Origin: JALYNX01 sp040905925
GTDB taxonomy: Bacteria; Actinomycetota; Acidimicrobiia; Spongiisociales; ZC4RG35
Direction of reading: 5' to 3'
DNA: 24,260 nucleotides
Assembly: GCA_040905925.1 (NCBI GenBank)
Contig: JBBDQO010000096.1
Location: 1-24,260 of the forward strand
Of this stretch, positions 7,076 to 14,510 are shown in pieces; the stretch's first letter is position 1, and the number at the start of each line of letters is the position of its first letter. The notes under the pieces are model-generated. The model was not told the origin of the DNA and ran no database searches. It worked only from the letters and a program-made list of their open reading frames with translations. The position numbers and the translations under genes were made by a program.

Positions 7076-7368
7076 CCCTCCGCCGATGTTTTGTCGGACT
7101 TCACCACGGTGAAGACCAGGTAGCCAAGGCCGAGCGTCACCAGGACCCCAACCACACCCGAGAGGATCAGATTGGACTTGCTGTCGCCTCCGTAGTCGGC
7201 GAGCGGTGATTCGGCGAGCGGATGGTCTTGGGCGGTTTCGAGAAAGCCTTCCTGTCCGGCCACGTACTCCAGACCGTCAGGCTCGGTCGAAGCGAACTGT
7301 GCGATGACAACCGCGACCACCAGCGTGACCAGGAGGCCGGCCCCGAAGAAGGTCATGCCCTTCCTCAC
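7072..7368 (-). CDS. CbiN-like PDGLE-domain component of the nickel/cobalt transporter
   Basis: This small membrane protein has 98 residues, with transmembrane segments at about 8-24 and 67-88 separated by a predicted extracytoplasmic loop. The loop carries PDGLE at 30-34 and SPLADYG at about 54-60, the signature of the PDGLE family, which replaces or is fused to CbiN in many nickel/cobalt ECF transporters. The role is inferred to be aiding metal loading of CbiM. The GTG start overlaps the cbiM stop and the stop overlaps the cbiQ start, each by four bases. I have not given it the symbol cbiN because it belongs to the PDGLE rather than the classical CbiN family. Confidence 0.88.
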   Translation of the reverse strand: MRKGMTFFGAGLLVTLVVAVVIAQFASTEPDGLEYVAGQEGFLETAQDHPLAESPLADYGGDSKSNLILSGVVGVLVTLGLGYLVFTVVKSDKTSAEG

Positions 7369-8045
7369 GAAACCAACTCCTCGGATCGCGTCCCGCCGAA
7401 GGTCGGCGAGCCGTACACCAGGTCGGGACGCGAGCGCATGACGGCCCCCACCACCACGAAGGTGATCAGGCCCTCGCCGATACCGATCAGGACATGGGTC
7501 CCCAGTATCGCCCAGAAGACCGATCCGATCGAGATGCTCTCAACGGTGCCCCCCAACCCAAACTCGAGGACGAATCCCGTTGCGGCGAGGGGGACCGAGA
7601 TCATGGCGGCGAGTCCCGCCAAGACCGGCACCGCGGTAGGTCGCGACCCACCAAGGCGAAACAGAACCCGATAGACCAGATAACCGACCACCGCGCCGAT
7701 CAGGCTCATGTTCACGATGTTGAGGCCGAGGGCCGAGAGGCCCCCGTCGGCAAAGAGCAGGGCCTCGACGATCAAGACCAATGACATGACGATGCACCCG
7801 GCCCATGGGCCAACCAGGACCGCCGCCAGGACTCCACCGAGGAGATGGCCGCTCATCCCGGGCAGGACCGGGAAGTTGACCATCTGCGCCGCGAAGACGA
7901 AAGCGGCAACGAGAGCCGCCATCGGCACCAATCTGTCGGTCAGGTAGTCACGAGCCTTGCGCAGGGCAACTGCGAATCCTCCGATCGCGGTCAGTCCGGC
8001 GGCTGCGGAGATGCCCGGTCCGATGAAACCGTCCGGGATGTGCAT
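7365..8045 (-). CDS. cbiM: ECF nickel/cobalt transporter substrate-specific subunit CbiM
   Basis: This is the integral membrane S-component that binds the metal ion. The 226-residue protein begins MHIPDG, and in this family the N-terminal amine, His2 and a later His form the square-planar metal site. The later His is seen as His67 in MSGHLLGG, with Asn57 in MVNFPV. Several hydrophobic helices follow (about 41-57, 69-85, 86-98, 107-127, 138-158, 180-203). The ATG has a GAAGAAGGG ribosome site. It is the first gene of a four-gene operon and lies immediately downstream of a Nur-type operator, so nickel is the more likely substrate; sequence alone cannot separate CbiM from NikM with certainty. 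Confidence 0.92.
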   Translation of the reverse strand: MHIPDGFIGPGISAAAGLTAIGGFAVALRKARDYLTDRLVPMAALVAAFVFAAQMVNFPVLPGMSGHLLGGVLAAVLVGPWAGCIVMSLVLIVEALLFADGGLSALGLNIVNMSLIGAVVGYLVYRVLFRLGGSRPTAVPVLAGLAAMISVPLAATGFVLEFGLGGTVESISIGSVFWAILGTHVLIGIGEGLITFVVVGAVMRSRPDLVYGSPTFGGTRSEELVS

Positions 8046-8055
8046 GCCCTTCTTC

Positions 8056-8086
8056 CCTCTTGTTGCAAAAGCCTTGCAACAAGAGG
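8056..8086 (-). promoter_or_regulatory. Nur-type operator (perfect 13-bp inverted repeat) upstream of cbiM
   Basis: The arms CCTCTTGTTGCAA (8056-8068) and TTGCAACAAGAGG (8074-8086) are perfect reverse complements separated by five bases. The core is TTGCAA-N5-TTGCAA (8063-8079). From memory, this matches the Nur box described for the nickel-responsive Fur-family regulator of Streptomyces coelicolor. It lies 11 bases upstream of the cbiM ATG and overlaps the candidate -10 and start site, a typical repressor position. A Fur-family gene ends 11 bases away. In RNA it could also form a stem, but the downstream sequence is GGAAGAAGGG, not a U-run, so it is not an intrinsic terminator. Confidence 0.75.
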
Positions 8087-8089
8087 ATA
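8084..8089 (-). promoter_or_regulatory. Putative -10 element of the cbiM operon
   Basis: Read on the minus strand this is TATCCT, fitting TANNNT. It overlaps the outer edge of the inverted repeat, so a repressor bound there would block polymerase. A start site about seven bases on would fall inside the repeat. The -35 region (CTGCAA at 17-base spacing, inside the regulator gene) is a poor match to TTGACA. Confidence 0.4.
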
Positions 8090-8096
8090 GCGAGCG

Positions 8097-8540
8097 TCAG
8101 GACGAGTTGCAGTCGGAGCAGACTCCCCAGAGGGCGAAATGCTCGACGTCCGCCACGAAACCGGTCATCTCCTCTACCGAGGACAGGAATTCGGTGAGAT
8201 CAGTGGCCGAAAGGGCAATGGTCGACCCACAAACCCGGCACACCAGATGTTGATGGGGTTGCTCTTCGGAGAGGTGGTAAACCGCCGCCTCCCCGAGATG
8301 GGCGTGACGGACCGCCCCGGCTTCCTCCAGGGCTTCCAGTGTTCGATAGACGGTTGAGAGGTCCAGGTCCGTGCCCAGATCACTTATCGCCTTGTTGTGA
8401 ATGGTGGCCGCGTCGAGGTGGTCGCCATGGGAGCGAGCGATGACCCCGCAAACAGCCCGGCGTGCGTCTGTGATGCGCAGACCGTTGTTGCGCAATGTTG
8501 CGATCAGGTCGTCGGCGGTGATATGCATGGCTGAGATCAT
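8097..8540 (-). CDS. nur: Fur-family metal-responsive repressor, probably nickel regulator Nur
   Basis: This dimeric metal-dependent repressor has 147 residues from the chosen start. The winged-helix DNA-binding domain has LRNNGLRITDARRAV (16-30) and recognition helix DLSTVYRTLEALEEAGAV (60-77). The dimerisation and metal domain has HxH at 96-98 (PHQHLVC) and structural zinc pairs CRVC (101-104) and CSDC (141-144). The ATG at 8540 follows GAGGG at good spacing; ATGs at 8558 and 8528 are alternatives. The family is certain. The Nur call rests on the adjacent TTGCAA-N5-TTGCAA operator and metal transporter; Zur or an unassigned Fur paralogue remain possible. It probably represses the downstream cbi operon when metal is plentiful. 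Confidence 0.85.
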   Translation of the reverse strand: MISAMHITADDLIATLRNNGLRITDARRAVCGVIARSHGDHLDAATIHNKAISDLGTDLDLSTVYRTLEALEEAGAVRHAHLGEAAVYHLSEEQPHQHLVCRVCGSTIALSATDLTEFLSSVEEMTGFVADVEHFALWGVCSDCNSS

Positions 8541-8667
8541 TGACCCTCGGCACGACATCTGTGATGCCAGGGAGCGCCCACCCAGAAATCTAACGGGTCA
8601 AAGGCCGCAGCGGGCCGAAGGCCCGATTCGTCTACGCTGCCCATCCCCGCTCATTCCGGGAACTCAT
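8541..8667. other. Divergent intergenic region between the Fur-family regulator and def
   Basis: This 127-base region separates two divergent genes and must hold both promoters. For def, TACGCT at 8633-8638 fits a -10 box, with no clear -35. Just before it lies a small hairpin, GGGCC-GAA-GGCCC (8612-8624). For the regulator, GAGGG just upstream of 8540 is the probable ribosome site. No copy of the TTGCAA inverted repeat is seen here, so there is no sign of autoregulation through that box. Confidence 0.4.
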
Positions 8668-9177
8668 ATGGCCATTCTCCCGATCCGAACCTTTGGTGAC
8701 CCCGTCCTCCGCTTGGACGCCAAGCCTGTTCTCGAGGTGGACGGAACGCTGCAGACCCTGGCAGTCGACATGATCGAGACGATGTACCAGGCTCCCGGAG
8801 TCGGGCTTGCGGCCAATCAGATCGGGATTCCGCGTCGTATCGCCGTTTTCGACGCTCAAGACGGTCTCGGCCCACGGGTCATGATCAATCCCGAGATCGT
8901 GGAGTTGAGCGGGGAGTGGGCATACGAGGAGGGATGCCTCTCGGTGCCCGGCCACTATTGGGAGATCAAGCGGCCAGGCTTTGCCAGGGCCCGGGCTCTC
9001 GACCTCGACGGCAAGGAGGTCGAATTCGCAGGGGACGGCCTCCTCGGCCGGGTTCTCCAACATGAGATCGACCATCTCGACGGGAAGCTCCTGATCGACC
9101 GTTTGGAGAGACGGGTTCGCAAACAGGCTCTTCGCGATCTCAGGGACGAGGCACTGGGGATGGCGAGTCACGAATGA
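8668..9177 (+). CDS. def: Peptide deformylase
   Basis: This metalloenzyme removes the formyl group from the N-terminal methionine of nascent proteins at the ribosome. At 169 residues it has all three signatures: GVGLAANQIG (44-53), EGCLSVPG (88-95, metal ligand Cys90) and HEIDH (132-136, two metal-binding His and the catalytic Glu). The frame is open upstream, but the ATG at 8668 begins the usual MAILPIRTFGDPVLR; its ribosome site is weak. The stop overlaps the fmt start as ATGA. Def removes the formyl group that Fmt installs, so pairing the two genes makes functional sense and is widespread. Confidence 0.96.
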   Translation: MAILPIRTFGDPVLRLDAKPVLEVDGTLQTLAVDMIETMYQAPGVGLAANQIGIPRRIAVFDAQDGLGPRVMINPEIVELSGEWAYEEGCLSVPGHYWEIKRPGFARARALDLDGKEVEFAGDGLLGRVLQHEIDHLDGKLLIDRLERRVRKQALRDLRDEALGMASHE

Positions 9178-10088
9178 CTCGACTCGTGTTCCTGGGCACA
9201 CCGGGAGCCGCCATTCCCACACTCGAGACGTTGGCCCACGACTTCGATGTCGGGTTGGTCGTCACCCGCCCTGACCGTCCAAGAGGCAGATCCCAACGTC
9301 TCGAGCCGTCGCCGGTCAAGCTGCGGGCAAAGGAGCTCGGTCTGGCGGTGCGCCAGCCGACCGGATCCGAAGACCTCGGACGGATGCTCGCCGACGGCGG
9401 TCCTTTCGACTTGGGAGTGGTTGTTGCCTTCGGGATGATCCTCGAGCCCGAGGCGTTCGCGGTGCCGGCTAATGGCATGCTGAACGTCCATTTTTCGCTC
9501 TTGCCTCGCTGGCGGGGGGCGGCTCCGGTGGCTCGAGCGCTGATGGCCGGGGATCCCATGAGCGGAGTCACCATCATCAGGCTGGATCAAGGCCTCGACA
9601 CCGGACCGGTGTTGACCGCCCAGGCCGTGGACATCGGGAAGCAGGAAACGGCGGGTGAGTTGACCGGACGGCTTTCAGCACTCGGCGCGGGCCTGCTGCG
9701 GGGGGTCGTCCCCGGCTACGTGAACGGTGATCTGGTCCCGGTGCCCCAGGTCGACGAAGGGGCTACCTACGCCTCCAAGATCACCGCTGCCGACCGTCCT
9801 CTGCGGCCCACGATGTCAGGTCTGGAGACGATCAACCGGGTGCGGGCCCTTTCTCCCACGCCGGGTGCCACGATCGAGCTCGACGGAGAAACCCTCAAAG
9901 TGCTCCGGGCGCGCTCACATCCTCACCAGCTCGAGCCCGGCGCACTGGAAGTCGTCAACGGCTCTCCCGTTCTGGGGGTGGCCGGGGGTGGTTTGGAGCT
10001 GGTCGAGATCCAACCCCCAGGAAGGCGGGCTATGTCCGGAGCGGATTGGGCGCGGGGACGTCACGGCCGCGCCAGCTCCTGGCAATGA
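9174..10088 (+). CDS. fmt: Methionyl-tRNA formyltransferase
   Basis: Fmt transfers a formyl group from 10-formyltetrahydrofolate to Met-tRNA for translation initiation. It has 304 residues. The N-terminal Rossmann domain has the catalytic residues Asn104 and His106 in LNVHFSLLPRWRG and Asp142 in QGLDTGP. The C-terminal OB-like tRNA-binding domain runs from about 205 and ends with the QPPGRRAMSGADWARG element. The ATG overlaps the def stop and the TGA overlaps the rsmB ATG, both as ATGA. Confidence 0.96.
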   Translation: MTRLVFLGTPGAAIPTLETLAHDFDVGLVVTRPDRPRGRSQRLEPSPVKLRAKELGLAVRQPTGSEDLGRMLADGGPFDLGVVVAFGMILEPEAFAVPANGMLNVHFSLLPRWRGAAPVARALMAGDPMSGVTIIRLDQGLDTGPVLTAQAVDIGKQETAGELTGRLSALGAGLLRGVVPGYVNGDLVPVPQVDEGATYASKITAADRPLRPTMSGLETINRVRALSPTPGATIELDGETLKVLRARSHPHQLEPGALEVVNGSPVLGVAGGGLELVEIQPPGRRAMSGADWARGRHGRASSWQ

Positions 10089-11260
10089 CCGACCCCCTTC
10101 AGGCCCGTCACCTGGCTGCCGAGACGGTAGGTCGGGTCCTGCGCGACGGGGCCTTCTCCAACGTCCTGGTGGAGGCTCAGACCGCAGCGCTCCCGCCGCG
10201 TGAGGCCGCGAGGGTCAAGGCCCTCACCTATGGCGTGTTGCGACGCGTGGAGCGTCTCGATGCGGCGATCGAGGCAGGAGCTGGCCGCGCCCTCGACGAC
10301 GTCGACGTGGCCCTCCTCGACAGGTTGCGGGTGTCGACCTTCGAATTGCTCTATTCCAACCTCGCTCAGCCGATAGCGGTGAGCGCCGGGGTTGACCTGG
10401 TACGGGAGATCCAACCCAAAGCAGCCGGGTTCGCCAATGCTGTCCTGCGGCGGGTCGCCGAGCGGGGGCCGGAGACCGAGGAGGCATTGGACCTCCCGCG
10501 CTGGCTGATGAAGGCGCTGGAAGGAGCCTGGGGTGCCGCCGCGGCCTATCGGTTCGCTGTGGCCAGCGCCGCCGAACCGGAGCGGGTGGTGCGAGGTGAG
10601 CCGGGCGCGGCCGGTGTCGGCGCCGAAGTCCCCGGAATCCCGGGCGCTTTCACCATTGCCCCCGGGCCCATTCCGGAGGGGACCACTGTGCAGGACGCAG
10701 CATCGATCGCGGTCGGCAATGCGGTGGCGGCGACATCGGGGATGCGGGTGATCGATCTGGCCGCAGCCCCGGGTGGCAAGACCTCCCATCTGTTCGATCA
10801 GGTTGGTGAGAAAGGTCTCGTGATCGCCGCCGACTCCCATCGGCGGCGGGTTTCGGACGCACGACGTCGGGTGCCAGGCGCCCGCTGGGTTGTCGCCGAC
10901 GCGAATGTCTTGCCGTTTCGAGGCCTCACCTTCGATCGAGTGCTGCTCGATGCTCCGTGCAGTGGGCTGGGGACATTGAGACGCAGACCCGAGATCCGCT
11001 TCCGGGTCACCGAGGCGGAAGTCCGCAGGCTCGCGACCGTGCAACAGGGCATGTTGGAGAAAGCCATGGAACTGGTGGCCCCGGGAGGGCAACTGGTGTA
11101 CTCGGTGTGCACCATCACCCCCCAGGAGACCATCGAGGTCGTGGAGGGACGCGGCTTCGAGCCGCCCTCGATCCCCGGATCGGTCTGGGGGGACGGCCGC
11201 CTGCTCGCCCCCCACCTCACCGGGACCGATGGGATGTTCGTCGCCCTCCACAGGGCTTGA
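10085..11260 (+). CDS. rsmB: 16S rRNA (cytosine-967-C5)-methyltransferase RsmB
   Basis: This enzyme methylates C967 (E. coli numbering) of 16S rRNA using S-adenosylmethionine. The 391 residues comprise an N-terminal NusB-like RNA-binding domain (about 5-130) and a C-terminal Rossmann methyltransferase. Motif I is AAAPGGKT (226-233), motif IV DAPCSGLG (289-296, Cys292) and motif VI YSVCTITPQE (339-348, Cys342); both catalytic-type cysteines are present. It is somewhat shorter than the roughly 430-residue E. coli enzyme. The ATG at 10085 overlaps the fmt stop; the longer upstream frame only reads through fmt. Def-fmt-rsmB form a tight translation-related operon. Confidence 0.94.
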   Translation: MTDPLQARHLAAETVGRVLRDGAFSNVLVEAQTAALPPREAARVKALTYGVLRRVERLDAAIEAGAGRALDDVDVALLDRLRVSTFELLYSNLAQPIAVSAGVDLVREIQPKAAGFANAVLRRVAERGPETEEALDLPRWLMKALEGAWGAAAAYRFAVASAAEPERVVRGEPGAAGVGAEVPGIPGAFTIAPGPIPEGTTVQDAASIAVGNAVAATSGMRVIDLAAAPGGKTSHLFDQVGEKGLVIAADSHRRRVSDARRRVPGARWVVADANVLPFRGLTFDRVLLDAPCSGLGTLRRRPEIRFRVTEAEVRRLATVQQGMLEKAMELVAPGGQLVYSVCTITPQETIEVVEGRGFEPPSIPGSVWGDGRLLAPHLTGTDGMFVALHRA

Positions 11261-11272
11261 GGGATCCCCCTT

Positions 11273-11278
11273 TACAAT
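11273..11278 (+). promoter_or_regulatory. Putative -10 element for a leaderless rpe transcript
   Basis: TACAAT, one base from the TATAAT consensus, ends eight bases before the rpe ATG. A transcript starting 6-9 bases downstream would begin at or beside the ATG. No Shine-Dalgarno site is present between the rsmB stop and this ATG. This suggests that the rpe-rib block has its own promoter, separate from def-fmt-rsmB. No good -35 is seen. Confidence 0.55.
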
Positions 11279-11286
11279 CGCGTCCG

Positions 11287-11949
11287 ATGTCCACGGTCAA
11301 GATCGCGCCGTCACTGCTCGCAGCCGACTTCGGCTGTCTCCGAGAGGAGATCTCGAAGGTCGAGCCCATCGCAGACTGGCTCCACATCGACGTGATGGAT
11401 GGGCATTTCGTCCCCAACCTGTCGTTCGGGACCCCGGTGATCAAGAGCATTCGGCCTTTGACGCAGCTCTACTTCGATTGTCATTTGATGACGACCAACC
11501 CCGAGGCGTTTCTCCCGGATCTGGCCGAGGCCGGGGCGGATCTGGTGACCATGCACATCGAAGCCGTGCCGGACCCGACCCGAGCCTCCAAGATGGCGCG
11601 GGACAACGGTCTCGATTTCGGGCTTGTGTGCAACCCGGCGACGCCATTTCCCGGGGTCGCCCCGTTCCTCGATTTGTGCGATGTGCTGCTGGTGATGTCG
11701 GTGGAGCCCGGGTTCGGAGGCCAGAGCTTCATCCCCGAGGTCCTGAAGAAGATCGAGACGGCAAGAGAATGGGTTGAGGAGCGCGGATTGCCGACCGATA
11801 TTCAGATCGACGGGGGCATCACGCCCGATAATGCACGTATGGCCAAGGACGCCGGAGCAAATGTGTTCGTGGCCGGAACCGCCATATTCCGGGCGAAAGA
11901 TCCCCTCGCGGCCGTGGCCGAATTGAGAAGGGCAGTAGAGGAGAAATGA
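11287..11949 (+). CDS. rpe: Ribulose-phosphate 3-epimerase
   Basis: Rpe interconverts ribulose 5-phosphate and xylulose 5-phosphate in the pentose phosphate pathway. The 220-residue TIM barrel begins MSTVKIAPSLLAADF. Metal and catalytic residues are seen as His33 and Asp35 (HIDVMDGHFVPN), His66 (FDCHLM) and the Asp in IQIDGGI near residue 176; the MSVEPGFGGQ phosphate loop lies near 138. The ATG at 11287 is the normal start, and the longer frame upstream runs through rsmB. Its substrate, ribulose 5-phosphate, is also the precursor of the 3,4-dihydroxy-2-butanone 4-phosphate made by RibBA downstream, which may explain the linkage. Its stop overlaps the next gene as ATGA. Confidence 0.96.
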   Translation: MSTVKIAPSLLAADFGCLREEISKVEPIADWLHIDVMDGHFVPNLSFGTPVIKSIRPLTQLYFDCHLMTTNPEAFLPDLAEAGADLVTMHIEAVPDPTRASKMARDNGLDFGLVCNPATPFPGVAPFLDLCDVLLVMSVEPGFGGQSFIPEVLKKIETAREWVEERGLPTDIQIDGGITPDNARMAKDAGANVFVAGTAIFRAKDPLAAVAELRRAVEEK

Positions 11950-12875
11950 GCGAACGGGTCCTGATTGCGGACGATGACCCGGACATTCTTGCGGTTGTCC
12001 AGGTTAATTTCGAGTTGGAGGGACTCGAGGTGGAGACAGCGGTGGACGGAGAGGATGCGCTCCAGAAGGCCACGGCCAACCCGCCAAATGTGATCGTCCT
12101 CGACATCATGATGCCGCGCATGGACGGGCTCACCGCCCTGCACCGCCTTCGCAGCCAGGCCAGCACCGGCAACATCCCCATCATCCTGCTCACGGCCCGT
12201 GGCCTCCCCGAGGACCGGGTTCGTGGTCTCGAATTGGGCGCCGATGACTACATCACCAAGCCCTTCGACATCAACGAGTTGGTAGCCCGGGTACGAGCGG
12301 TGGTGCGACGGACCCAGGCCGCTCGTGACCTCTCGCCTCTGACCGGTCTCCCCGGGAACTTCAAGATCACCGCCGAGATCGAGGAGCGCATCACGTCGGG
12401 CCGCGACTACGCCCTGATCCACGGCGACCTCGACAACTTCAAGGCCTTCAACGACCACTACGGGTTCATGCGTGGCGACGAGGTGATTCGCTTCTGTGCC
12501 AAGTGTTTCCGCGATGCCTCCGAGAATCTCGGGATCACCGGGGCCTTCGTCGGGCATATCGGTGGGGACGACTTCGTGGCCATCATCCCGCCTGAGATGG
12601 CCGAGTCCTTCTGCAAAGAAGTGATCGAGCGCTTCGACGACGGGATCCTCGACCTCTATGACACCGCAGATGCGCTTCGGGGCTACATCGAGGTCATCGA
12701 CCGGCGCGGCGAGCGCTTCGCCTTCCCTGTGGTGTCGTTGTCCCTGGGTGTAGCGTCCACCGACGTGCGAGAGATCTCCACACAATGGGAGGCGTCGGCG
12801 ATTGCGGTGGAAATGAAGGAATTTGCCAAGAAGCAGCCGGGCTCTACCTATCGCATCGATCGTCGCTCTGCGTAG
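11946..12875 (+). CDS. Response regulator with REC and GGDEF-like (GGDDF) domains
   Basis: This two-domain signalling protein has 309 residues. The receiver domain (about 3-122) has the acidic pair near Asp10-Asp11, phospho-acceptor Asp53 (VLDIMMP), Thr83 and Lys105 (ITKPF). The C-terminal domain (about 130-305) resembles diguanylate cyclases, with a PLTGLPGN start (131-138), DLDNFKAFND (161-170) and GGDDF at 206-210 instead of GGDEF. There is no RxxD inhibitory site just upstream. It may make cyclic di-GMP or be a degenerate, binding-only domain. No sensor kinase is in the window. It overlaps the rpe stop by four bases and is immediately followed by ribD, an unexpected place for such a regulator. 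Confidence 0.88.
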   Translation: MSERVLIADDDPDILAVVQVNFELEGLEVETAVDGEDALQKATANPPNVIVLDIMMPRMDGLTALHRLRSQASTGNIPIILLTARGLPEDRVRGLELGADDYITKPFDINELVARVRAVVRRTQAARDLSPLTGLPGNFKITAEIEERITSGRDYALIHGDLDNFKAFNDHYGFMRGDEVIRFCAKCFRDASENLGITGAFVGHIGGDDFVAIIPPEMAESFCKEVIERFDDGILDLYDTADALRGYIEVIDRRGERFAFPVVSLSLGVASTDVREISTQWEASAIAVEMKEFAKKQPGSTYRIDRRSA

Positions 12876-13919
12876 GTGGGCGAGGCCGCTCACCTGCGGC
12901 GAGCCATCGAGCTCGCCACCCGACACCGGACCCATCCGAATCCACGCGTGGGCGCGGTCGTGGTCGATGAGGCAGGGAACGTGGTTGGGGAAGGGGCCCA
13001 CGAGGGAGTCGGCCACCCACACGCCGAAGTCGTCGCTCTCGAACAAGCCCGGGAGCAGGCGCGAGGCTCCACCCTCTACGTCACCCTCGAGCCCTGCACC
13101 CATCACGGGAACACCCCGCCCTGTGTGACTGCCATCGTGGCCGCCGGCGTGAGCCGGGTGGTGGTGGGTGCGATCGATCCCGACGAGCGCGTCTCTGGCA
13201 AGGGTGTCTCCTGGCTCACCGACGCCAGGGTCGAAGTGAGAGTCAGTGAGAGAGCGGAGGAAGCCGAGGCGGTCGATCCCGCATATTTTCACCATCGCCG
13301 GACCGGCATGCCCCGAGTCACCCTGAAAACGGCGATGACACTGGACGGCTCGGTTGCGGCTCTCGATGGGTCCTCGAAGTGGATCAGTTCGGAGGAATCC
13401 CGTCTCGACGCACATCGGCTTCGCGCCGAGGCCGACGCGGTGGTAGTGGGTGCGGGGACCCTCCGCTCTGACGATCCTGAGTTGACCGCCCGTCCACCCG
13501 AGGCGGGCGGGAACCAGCCCCGTCCGGTGATCCTGGCCGGAGCCGAGCCCCTGCCCGTCGAGGCGAGGATCTGGCGTCACGACCCCCTTGTCGTGGCGAC
13601 CCGGTCGTTTGACATACCTTCAGGTGAGATGGCGGTGGTCGGAGGGGAGGGCGATCGCCCTGACCCGACCGAGGCGGCGCGTGCGATAGCCGGCGCTGGC
13701 CTCCTCGATGTTCTGCTCGAGGGCGGCCCGACGGTGGCCGGCGCATGGTGGCGATCCGGGGTCATCACCCGGGGGGTGCTCTATCTGTCGGGGAAGATCG
13801 GCGGGGGGGTTGGGATCGGGCCGTTGGCAGGCGCGTTCTCGACCATCGACGAGGCCAGAGAGGTGAATATCCGGGACGTGCGTAACGTTGGCTCGGACCT
13901 GAGAATCGAGTTCGAGTAG
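12876..13919 (+). CDS. ribD: Bifunctional riboflavin deaminase / reductase RibD
   Basis: RibD carries out the deamination and side-chain reduction steps that turn the GTP cyclohydrolase II product into a ribitylamino-pyrimidine. It has 347 residues. The N-terminal deaminase domain (1-140) has PNPRVGAVVV (21-30), the HAE zinc/catalytic motif (His49-Glu51) and the ligands Cys74 and Cys83 (PCTHHGNTPPC). The C-terminal reductase domain (about 145-347) begins with RVTLKTAMTLDG and includes VLLEGGPTVAGAW. The start is a GTG directly after the response-regulator TAG; no clear ribosome site is visible, so coupling is likely. It heads a complete rib set. Confidence 0.95.
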   Translation: MGEAAHLRRAIELATRHRTHPNPRVGAVVVDEAGNVVGEGAHEGVGHPHAEVVALEQAREQARGSTLYVTLEPCTHHGNTPPCVTAIVAAGVSRVVVGAIDPDERVSGKGVSWLTDARVEVRVSERAEEAEAVDPAYFHHRRTGMPRVTLKTAMTLDGSVAALDGSSKWISSEESRLDAHRLRAEADAVVVGAGTLRSDDPELTARPPEAGGNQPRPVILAGAEPLPVEARIWRHDPLVVATRSFDIPSGEMAVVGGEGDRPDPTEAARAIAGAGLLDVLLEGGPTVAGAWWRSGVITRGVLYLSGKIGGGVGIGPLAGAFSTIDEAREVNIRDVRNVGSDLRIEFE

Positions 13920-14510
13920 ATGTTCACAGGAATCGTGGCTCACAAGGGGTCGGTGGTCGACGTAGAGGATGACGCACTGGTGAGACGTCTCACCGTGGAA
14001 GCGGGTTTGCTGGCCGATCTGACAGTGGGCGACTCGATCGCCGTGAATGGAGTCTGCCTCACCGCGGTGGCGGTGCAGGATTCGAGAATCGACGTGGAAG
14101 TCGTCCGTGAGACCCTTTCACGTTCGAACCTGGGAGCGGTCCAACCCGGTGACCCGGTCAACCTGGAGCGGCCGATGACAGCTCAGGGCCGCTTCGACGG
14201 GCACATCGTGCAAGGGCATGTGGACGGAGTCGGCACGGTGAGCCAGGTGGTCTCTGATGGCGATGATCGCCGTCTCACGATCCGGGTTCCCACCGGGTTG
14301 GCCCGCTTCATCGTGGAGAAGGGGTCGATCACCGTCGATGGGGTCAGCCTCACGGTGACCGGCGTCGGTTCGGACCAGTTCGAGGTCGCCCTGATTCCTC
14401 ACACCCTGGAGGTGACGACCCTGGGCTTGCGCAAGGAAGGTGACCCGGTCAACCTCGAGGTGGACATCATCGCCAAGTACGTGGAGAGACTCTTGGGAGC
14501 GGGCTCATGA
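13920..14510 (+). CDS. ribE: Riboflavin synthase (alpha subunit)
   Basis: This enzyme dismutates two 6,7-dimethyl-8-ribityllumazine molecules to riboflavin and the pyrimidine recycled by RibH. The 196 residues comprise two homologous lumazine-binding repeats (about 1-95 and 96-190). The family signature MFTGIV opens the protein, GDSIAVNGVCLTA closes the first half-site and KGSITVDGVSLTVT marks the second. The ATG starts immediately after the ribD stop and the stop overlaps ribBA as ATGA. The symbol ribE follows actinobacterial/E. coli usage; ribC is used in some species. Confidence 0.96.
   Translation: MFTGIVAHKGSVVDVEDDALVRRLTVEAGLLADLTVGDSIAVNGVCLTAVAVQDSRIDVEVVRETLSRSNLGAVQPGDPVNLERPMTAQGRFDGHIVQGHVDGVGTVSQVVSDGDDRRLTIRVPTGLARFIVEKGSITVDGVSLTVTGVGSDQFEVALIPHTLEVTTLGLRKEGDPVNLEVDIIAKYVERLLGAGS

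Noticed and set aside
8056..8086. The inverted repeat as an intrinsic terminator of the Fur-family gene
   Set aside because: It is followed on the minus strand by GGAAGAAGGG rather than a U-run.
8046..8096. Cobalamin or NiCo riboswitch upstream of cbiM
   Set aside because: The gap is only 51 bases and is filled by the inverted repeat and ribosome site, too short for either riboswitch.
10957..11286. Upstream extension of rpe through the end of rsmB
   Set aside because: The conserved barrel starts at the ATG at 11287 and the extension is an out-of-frame reading of rsmB catalytic motifs. The same reasoning removes the upstream extensions of def and rsmB.
11802..13580. Long minus-strand open frame of nearly 600 codons opposite rpe, the response regulator and ribD
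   Set aside because: All three plus-strand genes in the region have clear family motifs. The antisense frame has no recognisable domain and is a by-product of GC-rich codon use. The same applies to the minus frames at 10061-11251 and 16368-17555.
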